This document shows positions 14,738 to 23,930 of a stretch of DNA of 42,625 bases, one piece after another. This stretch comes from Deltaproteobacteria bacterium (GTDB lineage: Bacteria > Desulfobacterota > SM23-61): positions 1 through 42,625 of the forward strand of contig VGSF01000034.1 in NCBI GenBank assembly GCA_016875165.1. Direction: 5' to 3'. Within the stretch, counting starts at the first letter, position 1, and every line of letters starts with the position of its first letter. The notes beneath the pieces are model-generated. The model was not told where the DNA came from, did not search any database, and saw only the letters and a program-made list of their open reading frames with translations. A program made the position numbers and the translations under genes.

Positions 14738-15268
14738 ATGAAGATGACCGTGCAAAGAATTTTTTTATTTTTATTCTGCTTGCTGATTTTTCTTCCGGCT
14801 TTGGCTTTAAGTCAAGGGCCTCTGGATAAGAATGGGCCGGGGGGTCAATGGAGAAAAGGGCCGGAGTTTCGCGAACGGAAAGGGATGATGGGCCCTATGC
14901 CCGGTCCAATGATTGACTGGGTCCGGCGCCTGAACCTTACCGAAGAACAGACCATTCGCCTTCAGAAGTTACGGGAATCCTACTTGCGGGATACCCTGGT
15001 CTTGAGGAATGAATTAGTAATAGGCCGGTTCGACCTGAAGGATCTTCTGGAAAACCCCCAGGCAGAACCCGATCAAGTCCTGGCCAAACAACGGGAGATA
15101 TCCAGCCTGGAATCCAAGCTCCAGGAGCGCACGGTTCTTTATCAATTGGAAATGCGCCAGGTCCTTACTTCTGAGCAGATAAAACTCCTGCCTCCGGCGT
15201 TTGGTTTTCGGGGATTGCCCGGTCCGCGAATGATGCCAGGATGGGGGCGAGAAATCGGAAGAGAATAA
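14738..15268 (+). CDS. ZraP/Spy-like periplasmic protein 2
   Basis: This 176-residue paralogue of the protein at 12358 has a signal peptide (about 1-26, ending ALALSQ), a Gly/Met-rich mature start (GMMGPMPGPM), a helical core with LTEEQTIRLQ and LTSEQIKLL, and a shorter tail ending MMPGWGREIGRE. The core segment QVLAKQREISSLESKLQER aligns well with ILAKQREINALRTQLQEK of the first copy. It lies 18 bp before the histidine kinase gene and is very likely cotranscribed with it. It probably serves as the periplasmic accessory of that kinase, as ZraP does for ZraS. No sigma-54 promoter was seen just upstream, where two repeats fill the gap. Confidence 0.75.
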   Translation: MKMTVQRIFLFLFCLLIFLPALALSQGPLDKNGPGGQWRKGPEFRERKGMMGPMPGPMIDWVRRLNLTEEQTIRLQKLRESYLRDTLVLRNELVIGRFDLKDLLENPQAEPDQVLAKQREISSLESKLQERTVLYQLEMRQVLTSEQIKLLPPAFGFRGLPGPRMMPGWGREIGRE

Positions 15269-15286
15269 AGGAATCCACTCTCGGCT

Positions 15287-17050
15287 ATGGCCTTATCCAA
15301 GGAAAAACTGGAGCCCAAGGGACGCTGGTTTTTTCGCCCTTTCAATCTTCTTATCATCTGGGGTCTCCTGGCCCTTCTCCTGGTGGCCAACGGCGCATAC
15401 GAGGCCAAACGCGCCAAAGATAATCTTTACCGCATGCTCTTTGATGAAGGTTCGGCTCTGATCGCCGGCATGGAAAAGAGCGCCCAGAACATCGTTGCTT
15501 CCTTGAGTGCGGTTGAAGCTTTTCCTGATGCTTCCATTTTTATAACTCCAATAAATTTTTGGACACTGGACGAGTCGGTCGTCGATCTAATCCTGGAGGC
15601 TGCTTTTCAGATCGATCAGGAATTAGGCAGCCTCTCACCCGGGGAGAAGGAATTTAAAAAATTGGGAGCGGCGGAACATTTTTCAGGAATAGAAGTGATC
15701 GCCTCCGGGGAAAAATTCTTATACAGCCGCCGCCCTGCGGGTTCGTCAGTAAATAAGCCAAAACCCTTTTACCAGCACCTCCTGGAAGGTAAGGCTTCCT
15801 ACGCCATTGAGCGTTCGGAAAAGTTAAAGACCGGCCAAATGAATCATCTAAATGTGGCAATCGTCCGGAAAGCCGGGAAAGGGATTCTGATTCTACGGGC
15901 GGATGAGGCGGACATTCATTTTTTTAGGCGACGAGTCATACTCCAGGAAGTGATCGAGGAATGGAGAGATAAGGGAGAAACGAAATATATTTCTTTCCAG
16001 GGGGAAGACTCGGAAATCTGGGCTGATACGAACCCGCAGAAAATCAGGAAGAAAGAAGAGAGTGTTTTCATACAGCAGCTTTTTCTTAAAGCTGACTCAG
16101 CAATCCAGACGGAAAGACAAAAAAGTTTGGGAATTCTGGAAGTGGCTAAAGTGGTGGCCCTGGACAAGAAAACCCGGGCGGCCCTGCGTGTCGGACTCTC
16201 CACTGAGAGGGTGGAGCAGATTATTGCCGCCGACCAGCGTAATATCCTTCTGTTCAGCCTGCTACTTTTAATCTTCGGGGGCTTGGGAGTTACTGTCATA
16301 TACCGCGTGGAAAACCGCCACCTGGCCAGGGTTCGGGAAATGGAAGAGAGGATCCACCAATCCGAAAAACTGTCTTCCCTGGCCAACCTGGCCGCGGGCG
16401 TTGCCCATGAAATCCGTAACCCGTTAAATGCCATCGGCATGGCCATCCAGCGTCTGCAGCGGGAATTCGCCCCGGCGCATCAGGAAGCAAAGAGTGAATA
16501 TAATCGGTTCACCGAAGTCCTGCGCGGGGAAGTGAAGCGGGTAAACGAAATCGTCGAACAATTTCTTTTCTTCACCCGCCCGGCAAGTTTAGACCTTAAA
16601 GAGGTTCAGGTCGGGGAAATAGTAAAAAATATTAGTCTGCTTGCGCGGGAAGCAGCCGAGCAGCAAAAAGTCATCCTGAAGGAAGAAATCGCCCCAAACC
16701 TCCCGCTTCTTAAGCTCGACCGCCAGCGCCTGCAGGAAGCTTTATGGAACTTAGTAAACAATGGACTCCAGGCCATGCCCGATGGGGGGCAATTGGGTCT
16801 TGGAGCAAGGTTACATTCCGGAGGGGAAATTATCATTGAAATTTCCGACACGGGCCAGGGCATCCCGCCGGAAAACCTGCGGCAGATATTCGACTACTAT
16901 TTTACTACCAAAGAGAAAGGGATAGGGCTGGGCTTGCCCCTGGCCCACAAAATAATTAAGGATCATGGAGGAACAATTGAGGTGTTAAGCGAGGCCGGCA
17001 GGGGGACAACTTTTCAGGTCTCTTTGCCAGGGCCGGGGGAGAAGGGATGA
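15287..17050 (+). CDS. zraS: Membrane sensor histidine kinase, ZraS/NtrB-like
   Basis: The protein has 587 residues. TM1 lies at about 19-37, a large periplasmic sensor region at about 40-318, and TM2 at about 319-339. The HisKA dimerisation domain has phospho-acceptor H374 in [13 protein letters not shown]. HATPase_c follows with the N box near N491-N492, DTGQG (521-525) and GIGLGL (545-550). The H-box and downstream spacing match the ZraS/AtoS/NtrB class, which pairs with sigma-54 activators. The sensor domain, with two membrane helices and about 280 residues between, resembles the dCache size class but I cannot name it. The stop overlaps the regulator start by 4 nt. The signal is inferred to be envelope or metal stress from the ZraP-like neighbours. 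Confidence 0.85.
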   Translation: MALSKEKLEPKGRWFFRPFNLLIIWGLLALLLVANGAYEAKRAKDNLYRMLFDEGSALIAGMEKSAQNIVASLSAVEAFPDASIFITPINFWTLDESVVDLILEAAFQIDQELGSLSPGEKEFKKLGAAEHFSGIEVIASGEKFLYSRRPAGSSVNKPKPFYQHLLEGKASYAIERSEKLKTGQMNHLNVAIVRKAGKGILILRADEADIHFFRRRVILQEVIEEWRDKGETKYISFQGEDSEIWADTNPQKIRKKEESVFIQQLFLKADSAIQTERQKSLGILEVAKVVALDKKTRAALRVGLSTERVEQIIAADQRNILLFSLLLLIFGGLGVTVIYRVENRHLARVREMEERIHQSEKLSSLANLAAGVAHEIRNPLNAIGMAIQRLQREFAPAHQEAKSEYNRFTEVLRGEVKRVNEIVEQFLFFTRPASLDLKEVQVGEIVKNISLLAREAAEQQKVILKEEIAPNLPLLKLDRQRLQEALWNLVNNGLQAMPDGGQLGLGARLHSGGEIIIEISDTGQGIPPENLRQIFDYYFTTKEKGIGLGLPLAHKIIKDHGGTIEVLSEAGRGTTFQVSLPGPGEKG

Positions 17051-18429
17051 ACGCAGCCGCAAAAATGCAGATTTTAATCGTCGATGATGAGAAAGTCCAG
17101 CGGGAGATGCTTGCCGGATTCCTGGTGAAACAGGGGTTTGGGGCCATGGCCGCGGAAGATGGGCCGAAAGCTTTGGAGAAGCTTAAAAGCGGAACTTTTG
17201 ATCTCGTTATTACGGACTACCGCATGCCCGGGATGGAAGGGATTGAATTGCTAAAAGAAATAAAGAGATTAAACCCGGAGACGGTAGTAGTCATTATGAC
17301 CGCCTATGGAACAGTGGGGACAGCGGTTACCGCCATGAAAGAAGGAGCTTATGATTATCTGACCAAACCCATTGACCTGGATGAACTCCTTCTCCTGATC
17401 CAGCGTGTGGAAAGAGAGGTAAGATTAGGGCTGGAGAACCGGGAACTGAAAGACCAGCTTAAGGAAAAATTCAAAGTTGATTTTATCGTCTCCACCAGTC
17501 GGCAGATGGAAGAAGCCCTTAACCTGTCGGGGAGAGTGGCCCAGAGTCAGGCCACGGTCTTAATTCTGGGGGAAAGCGGCACGGGAAAGGAACTCATCGC
17601 CCGGGCCATCCATTATTCCAGCCTTAGGGCGGATAAACCATTAGTCAAGGTCAACTGCGCTGCCCTGCCGGAAAATCTGCTGGAGAGCGAGCTTTTCGGC
17701 CACGAAAAAGGCGCATTCACCGGAGCCGTGGCCCGCAGGATCGGCCGCTTCGAGCAAGCTGACCACGGGTCGATTTTTTTGGATGAGATCGGAGACCTTT
17801 CTCCTTCTTTGCAGATGAAGCTCCTGCGAGTCCTCCAGGAGAAAGAGTTCGAACGCCTGGGAAGCAACCAGACCATTAAGAGCGATGTACGGGTTATTGC
17901 GGCCACCAACCGCAACCTGGAAGAGGCCATTCAAAAGGGGGCGTTCCGCGAAGACCTGTATTACCGCCTTAATGTAGTGACCATTTCTTTACCTCCCTTG
18001 CGGGAGAGGAAAGAGGACATCCCGCCGCTTGTGGAATATTTTCTCAAGAAATACAACCTGGAAAACAAGAAAAAGGTAACCTCCCTATCCAAAGAAGTTC
18101 GGGATTTGCTCATGAATTATCATTTTCCAGGAAACGTGCGGGAACTGGAGAACATCATCGAAAGGGCAGTGGTTTTGTGTCGCGGAGAGACTTTGACCGC
18201 CCAGGACTTGCCTTTGAACCTGCGCGAGAGCAAGGTGGAGGCTGCTTTGGAACGCGCCCGGGAGAGCCGGGATCTTCCAGCGGCTTTGGAGGAGATAGAA
18301 CATCAAATGATCACTAACGCTCTGGAGAAAAGCAGCGGCGTGCAGACGAAAGCGGCTGCGGAACTCGGCATCAGCGAGCGGGTCCTGCGCTATAAAATTA
18401 AAAAATACAAGATTGTCGAGAAAGAATAA
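17047..18429 (+). CDS. zraR: NtrC-class sigma-54 response regulator, ZraR-like
   Basis: This 460-residue regulator has three domains. The receiver has D13, D14, phospho-acceptor D57, T85 and K107. The AAA+ sigma-54 interaction domain has Walker A GESGTGKE (175-182), the sigma-54 contact loop GAFTGA (222-227) and Walker B IFLDEIGD (243-250). A Fis-type helix-turn-helix (about 420-455) has [19 protein letters not shown]. All active residues are present, so it should activate sigma-54 promoters, and the only clear one in the window is at 12292, before the ZraP-like gene. ATG 17047 overlaps the kinase stop (ATGA), giving tight coupling. I infer that it drives the ZraP-like gene. Confidence 0.92.
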   Translation: MNAAAKMQILIVDDEKVQREMLAGFLVKQGFGAMAAEDGPKALEKLKSGTFDLVITDYRMPGMEGIELLKEIKRLNPETVVVIMTAYGTVGTAVTAMKEGAYDYLTKPIDLDELLLLIQRVEREVRLGLENRELKDQLKEKFKVDFIVSTSRQMEEALNLSGRVAQSQATVLILGESGTGKELIARAIHYSSLRADKPLVKVNCAALPENLLESELFGHEKGAFTGAVARRIGRFEQADHGSIFLDEIGDLSPSLQMKLLRVLQEKEFERLGSNQTIKSDVRVIAATNRNLEEAIQKGAFREDLYYRLNVVTISLPPLRERKEDIPPLVEYFLKKYNLENKKKVTSLSKEVRDLLMNYHFPGNVRELENIIERAVVLCRGETLTAQDLPLNLRESKVEAALERARESRDLPAALEEIEHQMITNALEKSSGVQTKAAAELGISERVLRYKIKKYKIVEKE

Positions 18430-18437
18430 AAATAGCG

Positions 18438-18504
18438 GATTGCCCGCCTTGCATCTGGAGCTTTTTACGAAACCATAGTTCTGATGACTTTTTACGAGAT
18501 CATC
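18438..18504. repeat. Partial copies of the TCGTAAAAAGTC repeat
   Basis: CGCCTTGCATCTGGAGCTTTTTACGA (split across about 18445-18470) and GATGACTTTTTACGAGATCATC (18483-18504) repeat the right end of the element at 12938-13098. The left half is missing. Confidence 0.65.
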
Positions 18505-18526
18505 AATTTTTTAGGTTTAAACAAAA

Positions 18527-19600
18527 TCACCCCGGTATAAAATTCATATCCTCTCTTAACTCATAAATGAACCCCACCAAAAGCCGGCAGGTGGCTTCGA
18601 GATCTTTTAACGAAAGGACCTCTGTGGGCGTATGCATGTAGCGCAAGGGAATGCTGACCAGGCCGGTGGCTACTCCTTTGCGGGAGAGCTGGATGACACT
18701 GGCGTCAGTTCCCGTGGCCCGGGGGGCGCCGAGGATCTGCACGGGAATTTTGGTTTTTTTAGCGGTTTTTATAAGCAGTTCATACACCAGGGGGTTAATA
18801 TTGGCGCCACGGGCGATGATTGGGCCTGCTCCCAGCTTATACTCCCCGACGCGCTTTTTTTCCACATCCGGATAATCGCTGGCATGCCCAACTTCCACGG
18901 CGATGCCGACATCGGGCTGAATCTGGTAGGCGCTGGTGGTCGCTCCCCGCAAGCCAAGTTCTTCTTGAACCGTGGAAACGCCATAGACCGTACACCAGGG
19001 GCGCTCCTTCTTCTCGCCAACTCTGCGCAGCGCTTCCGCAACCACGAAACTTCCCACTTTGTCGTCGAATCCCCGCGAGACAACCCGGTCCCCTATAAGT
19101 TTTTCCAAACCCCCGGCAAAGGTTACAGCATCCCCGATTTTAATGAACCGTGAAGCTTCCTTTTTGTTCTTGGCCCCAATGTCGATGAACTGGTTGTGAA
19201 ACTGGACTACTTTTTCCCGGTCTTTGGGGTCGATGAGATGGATGGGTTTGCGGCCAACAACACCCATGATAGGCCCATTCTGGGCATGGATGAAGACGCG
19301 CTTTCCCGGAAGAAGTTGATCATCGATTCCGCCGATTGGAGCAAAATAAATGTATCCGTTTTCATCGATATATTTCACCATGAACCCTACTTCATCGCAA
19401 TGGCCGGCGAGCATGACCGTGGGCTGGCCTTTTCCCCGTCCCTTTATCAAACCGGAAGCATTTCCCAAAACGTCGGTTTGAACTTCATCGACATGGTCTT
19501 GGATGTATTCCCGAAAGACCTTCTGGGCGGCTTGCTCATGGCCGGAGGGGCTGGGGACTTCGGCCAGAGCCTTCAAAAATTCAAAAGATTCGGGGCGCAT
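18527..19600 (-). CDS. M42-family metalloaminopeptidase
   Basis: This 357-residue protein matches the glutamyl aminopeptidase/FrvX group. Ligand segments are AGHCDEVG (H67, D69), FDDKVG (bridging D179 or D180), QEELGLRGA (catalytic E213, ligand E214), VEVGH (E236, where Asp is usual) and a C-terminal HTPTE. These enzymes form large tetrahedral dodecamers that trim peptides in the cytoplasm. The C-terminal RYMHTPTEV is complete. ATG 19600 follows GGAGGAATGA, a strong RBS. The gene stands alone between repeats. The Asp-to-Glu change at 236 may be tolerated; the family call is firm. Confidence 0.88.
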   Translation of the reverse strand: MRPESFEFLKALAEVPSPSGHEQAAQKVFREYIQDHVDEVQTDVLGNASGLIKGRGKGQPTVMLAGHCDEVGFMVKYIDENGYIYFAPIGGIDDQLLPGKRVFIHAQNGPIMGVVGRKPIHLIDPKDREKVVQFHNQFIDIGAKNKKEASRFIKIGDAVTFAGGLEKLIGDRVVSRGFDDKVGSFVVAEALRRVGEKKERPWCTVYGVSTVQEELGLRGATTSAYQIQPDVGIAVEVGHASDYPDVEKKRVGEYKLGAGPIIARGANINPLVYELLIKTAKKTKIPVQILGAPRATGTDASVIQLSRKGVATGLVSIPLRYMHTPTEVLSLKDLEATCRLLVGFIYELREDMNFIPG

Positions 19601-19620
19601 TCATTCCTCCTGTTTTTAAA

Positions 19621-19670
19621 TTAGCCACAGAGGGCACAGAGATCACAGAATTTTAAAACAATGATAAAAA
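19621..19670. repeat. Short dispersed repeat, inverted copy of 5121-5169
   Basis: TTAGCCACAGAG, CACAGAGATCACAGA and TTTTAAAACAATGAT are the reverse complement of the 5121-5169 unit with a few changes. Confidence 0.7.
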
Positions 19671-19732
19671 ATCTGTGGCCAATTTCAGAATATATCATTT
19701 AGACATCTTCTATCAAGTCCTTTAAAATTCCC

Positions 19733-19762
19733 TTGACCTGCTTCATTCTTCTTAGAGATAAT
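19733..19762 (+). promoter_or_regulatory. Sigma-70 promoter candidate for the AlbA_2 protein
   Basis: TTGACC (19733-19738), an 18-bp spacer, then GATAAT (19757-19762). It would give a leader of about 100 nt before ATG 19869. Confidence 0.35.
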
Positions 19763-19868
19763 GACGCATCTTCGGGAAAAGATGGAGAATGGATTTTCTT
19801 GAACCTTTCAGATTTTTGGCAATGTTCAAAAATTTTATCAACTCAACCTGACATAAGGAAGGAACCTT

Positions 19869-21524
19869 ATGAAAGAGAATTGGATTGAGTTCTGGCAACG
19901 TGAACCGGGGCAGTTTGCCGAGATCATTAGCTGTTACCACAAGAGTTTCAGCGGTAAACTTAAAAAAAGACCCCTTAAAGAAATCGCCCAGGCGGTTGCC
20001 GTTTCATTGAATGCCATGGGCAATGCCGAAGGGGGAACGGTTCTTTTGGGGGCTACAGCGGGCGGCGAAGCAGAAGGAGTTTATTTTGACGATCGGGGCC
20101 GTCAACATTTAATTCGCGTTTTGGAAAAGTCCTCCATTCCTCCCCTGAAATTCAAGACGGTAACAGAGGTGACCGGAGAAAAAATCCTTCTCCGATTCAC
20201 AGTAGCTCCCAGCCCCGCCATTCATCTTCTACTCAACGGGAAGTGTTATATTCGAGTTGGACCGGAGAATATCCCCCTTTCCAGAGAAAGAATAGCCCTC
20301 CTAAAAGAGGCCCGGACCGAAGCCTGGCACGAACGCGAAGTCCTTCCAAAAAGCGCACTTAAGGATTTAGATCAAGATTTGGTGGCTGATTTTATCGGGC
20401 ATTCGGGAGGATTCGGGGAGGCTGAAAAAATCCTCCACCGCCCTTATGGTCTGATTGAATATAGCAACGGGAAACCTTTATTAACCAGAGCGGCTGTCTA
20501 CCTTTTCGGAAAAGACCCCCTTCGCTGGCACCCCCGGCCGGGGATTGAATTTGTCCGTTTTGAGGGACACGAGAGAGGAGTAGGGAGTGAGTACAATGTT
20601 GCCGAACGTGTACGGCTGGAAGGTCCGATCCTCAAGTTAATTAGAGAGGTGGATAGTTTTATTGGAGGCTTCATTAAAGAAAAGGTTGTGCTGCGCGATC
20701 TGTTTTTCCAGGAGAAATTCGAATACCCAGCATTCGCCTTACGCGAGGCGCTTGTCAACGCTATTGCCCATAGAGATTACGGCCTGGAAGGGAGCGCGAT
20801 CGAAGTCTTAATGTTCGACGATCGCCTCGAGGTGCGCAGCCCTGGAAGGCTCCCCGGACCCGTGAAAATGGAGCAGCTCCTGCGTCAGGAAAGGGCCCAT
20901 TATTCCAGAAATCCTTTGATTGCCCGCGTCCTGACTGATCGGGGCATGATGAGGGCGTTGGGAGGGGGCCTTCCCCGGATTTTTCAGGAGATGGAGCGGC
21001 ACGGCTTGAATCCTCCGGAGATGAAAGAAGATGAGTTTTTTTTCTCTCTTATATTCAGGAACACCCCGATCATGGAGGAAAGCACGCTGGTCTGGCTGCA
21101 ACTTTTCCGGGATCATGCCCTGAATCCGAGGCAGAAACGGATCCTGGCCTACGCCAGAGTCCACGGCATGATTTTCAGCAGCGCGGATTACCAGAAAATG
21201 GGAGTTGGCCGGGACGCAGCCTACACCGAGATAAGGGAAATGGTCAATAAGAAGGTTGTCCAGCCGCTTAAAAAACACGGAAAGGTTTACCGCGTCTTAG
21301 AGCCTGAAGATCAAGCTGTTTCTTTTCCGGGTTTAGAATGGGTTAAGGAAGCTTTAGATAAAAAGGGGTTCTTTACTTTTGCCGACTTAAAACAACCCGA
21401 GTCTGTCCCCAGAGAAAAAGCCATAAGCCTAATGCGGGAACTGGCCAAACAGGGCTATTTCACCATTTCCGGAAAGGGAAGGGGGAGCCAGTATCATCCG
21501 ACGGAAAAATTGAAATTCATGTAA
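19869..21524 (+). CDS. AlbA_2/Schlafen-type putative ATP-binding regulator
   Basis: This 551-residue protein has an N-terminal AlbA_2 (divergent AAA, Schlafen-like) domain with NAMGNAEGGTVLLGA (about 48-62). A RecG-like C-terminal ATP-binding HATPase_c_4 part contains REALVNAIAHRDY (about 292-304) and a GGGLPRI glycine-rich loop near 364-370. Winged-helix-like segments follow to the end. Such proteins are widespread, often in accessory or defence-associated regions, and are annotated as transcriptional regulators or helicase-like without proof. ATG 19869 follows AAGGAAGGAACCTT, a good RBS. The stop codon TAA (21522-21524) lies inside the first bases of the MITE-like element M1 copy 2, so the natural end of the protein may have been altered by the insertion. 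Confidence 0.75.
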   Translation: MKENWIEFWQREPGQFAEIISCYHKSFSGKLKKRPLKEIAQAVAVSLNAMGNAEGGTVLLGATAGGEAEGVYFDDRGRQHLIRVLEKSSIPPLKFKTVTEVTGEKILLRFTVAPSPAIHLLLNGKCYIRVGPENIPLSRERIALLKEARTEAWHEREVLPKSALKDLDQDLVADFIGHSGGFGEAEKILHRPYGLIEYSNGKPLLTRAAVYLFGKDPLRWHPRPGIEFVRFEGHERGVGSEYNVAERVRLEGPILKLIREVDSFIGGFIKEKVVLRDLFFQEKFEYPAFALREALVNAIAHRDYGLEGSAIEVLMFDDRLEVRSPGRLPGPVKMEQLLRQERAHYSRNPLIARVLTDRGMMRALGGGLPRIFQEMERHGLNPPEMKEDEFFFSLIFRNTPIMEESTLVWLQLFRDHALNPRQKRILAYARVHGMIFSSADYQKMGVGRDAAYTEIREMVNKKVVQPLKKHGKVYRVLEPEDQAVSFPGLEWVKEALDKKGFFTFADLKQPESVPREKAISLMRELAKQGYFTISGKGRGSQYHPTEKLKFM

Positions 21525-21788
21525 CACTTTAGCCCTTTGAAAAGAGGTGGGGCGTAAGGTCAGAGGGAATCCATGGTCCGGGGGCCTGGGCGGCCCGCTT
21601 GGAATCATAAGGCGCTGATTTCTTCGCCGGTGGGGCGGGGGCAATGCCCCCCGCCTCCTCCGGCGGAAACGAGCGGGGTTCTTCGTGGCCAAGCGGAAAC
21701 CCGGCCGATGCTTCCGGCGCGTTCCACCCAGACCCCCGGACCTCAACAAAGGTGGTAAAACCACTTTTTCAAACCGCTAAATTGATAC
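21521..21788. repeat. MITE-like element M1, copy 2 (about 268 bp)
   Basis: It starts GTAACACTTTAGCCC and ends CGCTAAATTGATAC. Most of its length is close to copy 1. It separates the AlbA_2 gene from the radical SAM gene and supplies the AlbA_2 stop codon. Confidence 0.85.
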
Positions 21789-21818
21789 GAATTCATGAAA
21801 GAAAAGGCGAGAGAATAG

Positions 21819-22775
21819 ATGGCCCGGAAAGAAGAGAAAAATTTCCGCCCGGCTTATTTAGGTCTCTACGAAGACGGGGCATTGAAAGATCGAGTGTCTG
21901 AAGCCTGGGAAATATTAAAGTCCTGCCGGCTTTGCCCGCGGGAATGCGGGGTGGACCGGAGTGTTAATGAAAAGGGGTATTGCCGCACGGGAGTTAAGGC
22001 CGTCGTCTCCAGTTACAACCCCCACTTCGGCGAAGAAAATCCCTTAGTGGGCGCCAGAGGGTCGGGGACGATTTTTTTCACGCACTGCAACCTTCTTTGC
22101 CTTTTCTGTCAGAATTACGAGATCAGCCATCTGGGCGAAGGCCGGGAGATTACGCCTGACCATCTGGCTAAAATCATGCTCAGTCTGCAAGAAATCGGCT
22201 GCCACAACATCAACTTTGTGTCCCCTTCGCATGTGGTGGCCCAAATCCTGGCGGCTTTGCCCGCAGCTATCGCCGGGGGATTGAGTATCCCGTTGGTCTA
22301 TAACACTGGCGGGTATGATTCGATAGAAACCCTTAAATTGCTTAACGGTGTGTTCGACATTTACATGCCGGACTTAAAATTCATGGACGGGGAAGCGGCT
22401 GATCGGTTCTGCCGGGCGAAAGATTACCCGGAAAGGGCGAAAATCGCGATCAAAGAAATGCACCGCCAGGTGGGGGATTTAATAATCGACCAGCGGGGCA
22501 TTGCCCAGCGCGGGCTCTTAATCCGGCACCTAATTTTGCCAGGCGGATTGGCCGGGACGCGGGAAGCAATGCGCTTTTTAGCCAGAGAAATTTCGACTCA
22601 TACTTATGTCAATGTTATGTCGCAATATCGCCCATGCGGAAAGGCCCATCAACACCCTCCCATGAATCGGAGTATCACTCAGGGAGAGTACGAGGAAGCT
22701 TTAACGATAGCTAAGGAAGAAGGGATCCATCGTTTGGATCAGAGGACAGGGGCAAGGATCATTCGCTTTATTTGA
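21819..22775 (+). CDS. PflA-like radical SAM protein (COG1313 type)
   Basis: This 318-residue radical SAM protein binds its 4Fe-4S cluster with C90, C94 and C97 in THCNLLCLFCQN. An N-terminal cysteine set (C36, C39, C43, C55 in CRLCPRECG and GYCRTG) may bind a second metal site. It belongs with the uncharacterised pyruvate-formate-lyase-activating-enzyme-like proteins (COG1313), not with true PflA, which is shorter and has no such N-terminal set. No glycyl-radical enzyme gene is nearby, so the substrate is unknown. ATG 21819 has a modest RBS (GGCGAGAG). Repeat M1 copy 2 ends 30 bp upstream, so the promoter may lie in or before it. Confidence 0.82.
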   Translation: MARKEEKNFRPAYLGLYEDGALKDRVSEAWEILKSCRLCPRECGVDRSVNEKGYCRTGVKAVVSSYNPHFGEENPLVGARGSGTIFFTHCNLLCLFCQNYEISHLGEGREITPDHLAKIMLSLQEIGCHNINFVSPSHVVAQILAALPAAIAGGLSIPLVYNTGGYDSIETLKLLNGVFDIYMPDLKFMDGEAADRFCRAKDYPERAKIAIKEMHRQVGDLIIDQRGIAQRGLLIRHLILPGGLAGTREAMRFLAREISTHTYVNVMSQYRPCGKAHQHPPMNRSITQGEYEEALTIAKEEGIHRLDQRTGARIIRFI

Positions 22776-22792
22776 AAAAATTCAAAAACCAG

Positions 22793-22884
22793 TTTGGACG
22801 CGGATGAACGCAAATTTACACGATTTATAAAAAGAGAAAAATTCCATAAAATCTTTTTCTGTGAAAATCAGCAAAAATCTGTGT
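22793..22884. repeat. Degenerate GGACGCGGAT...CTGTG-type repeat
   Basis: TTTGGACGCGGATGAACGCA at the start and AATCAGCAAAAATCTGTG at the end are forms of a short repeat with cousins at 28360-28611 and 29622-29683. No gene lies here. Confidence 0.5.
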
Positions 22885-22913
22885 ACTGATGATTTTAAAA
22901 TAGGGGTGGGAAA

Positions 22914-23687
22914 ATGAACGTAAAAGAGATGTTTGATTTAAAGGGAAAAACAGCAATCATCACGGGTGGAGGAAAGGGAATCGGCTTGAAAATGGCTGAA
23001 GGCCTGGCTGAAGCAGGAGCAAATGTAGCGCTATGTTCGCGGAAAATAGAAAACTGCCAGAGGGCGGCGGAAAAGTTCTCTTTATTGGGCGTGAAAGCCT
23101 TGGCCTTAAAGTGTGACGTGAAATTATTAAAGGACATCCAGGGAGTTGTTGATAAAACCCTCGCAGAATTCGGGCGGGTGGATATCCTGGTCAACAACTC
23201 AGGGTCGAATTGGGGGGCCCCCCCGGAAGATTTCCCGCTGGAAGGATGGCAAAAAGTAATGGAGACGAACATGACGGGCGCTTTCCTCTTTTCTCAAATT
23301 GCCGGTCGAGCAATGATCCGGCAGAAAAGCGGGAGCATCATCAATATCGCTTCCATTATGGGGATCGTCGGGACAGAATCCGAGGCCGCGGATGCCATCG
23401 CCTACAGCGCCAGCAAAGGGGCATTGATCGCCTTTACCAAAGACCTGGCAGCTAAATGGGCCAAGCACAACATTCGCGTTAATGCCATTGCCCCCGGCTG
23501 GTTCCCGACGGACATGACCCAGTGGGTTATAGAACACCATGGAAAGAAATTACTCAGCCATATTCCCATGGGAAGGTTTGGCGAAGGTGATGAATTGAAA
23601 GGAGCAACAGTTTACCTTGCCTCCGAGGCATCGCGATACGTTACCGGCGCAATTATTCCCGTTGATGGAGGATATTTAACCATTTAA
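22914..23687 (+). CDS. Short-chain dehydrogenase/reductase (SDR)
   Basis: This 257-residue classical SDR has the cofactor motif TGGGKGIG (17-24), NNSG in the NAG position, catalytic Ser in NIASIMG, and the YSASK (YxxxK) pair. The N-terminal MFDLKGKTAIITGG and C-terminal IIPVDGGYLTI fit the FabG-like/gluconate 5-dehydrogenase branch. It oxidises or reduces an alcohol/ketone with NAD(P). The gene stands after the radical SAM gene on the same strand, 138 bp apart, and has an RBS of AGGGGTGGG before ATG 22914. The substrate is unknown. Confidence 0.88.
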   Translation: MNVKEMFDLKGKTAIITGGGKGIGLKMAEGLAEAGANVALCSRKIENCQRAAEKFSLLGVKALALKCDVKLLKDIQGVVDKTLAEFGRVDILVNNSGSNWGAPPEDFPLEGWQKVMETNMTGAFLFSQIAGRAMIRQKSGSIINIASIMGIVGTESEAADAIAYSASKGALIAFTKDLAAKWAKHNIRVNAIAPGWFPTDMTQWVIEHHGKKLLSHIPMGRFGEGDELKGATVYLASEASRYVTGAIIPVDGGYLTI

Positions 23688-23724
23688 GGAGGGAAGTGAA
23701 TCTCCCGCCCCTCCCTCTGTATGG

Positions 23725-23887
23725 GAAGCTGTGAAAAATTCAGCAATACCTCCTCTCCCTTGATGGGAGAGGGTAGGGTGAGGGTGAAGAGCTAAAGAAT
23801 TTCTTTAAGTTATTTATCCCCCTCCCCTTAATCCCCTCCCGCAAGGGGAGGGGAATTATGTTCTTATCCCAATTTTTTCACACCTTC
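23725..23887. repeat. MITE-like element R3-related, with nested palindromes
   Basis: The ends GAAGCTGTGAAAAATT (23725-23740) and AATTTTTTCACACCTTC (about 23871-23887) are inverted and resemble the ends of 4712-4809. The inside carries CTCTCCCTTGATGGGAGAG and CCCCTCCCGCAAGGGGAGGGG hairpins. Confidence 0.65.
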
Positions 23888-23930
23888 TGGGAGAAGCGGG
23901 GTGAGAGAGGTAAATTATTTTCGAGGTTTT

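Noticed and set aside
14738..14780. Sigma-54 promoter before the second ZraP-like gene
   Set aside because: No GG-N10-GC pair with consensus flanks was found in the 37-bp gap or the end of the repeat.
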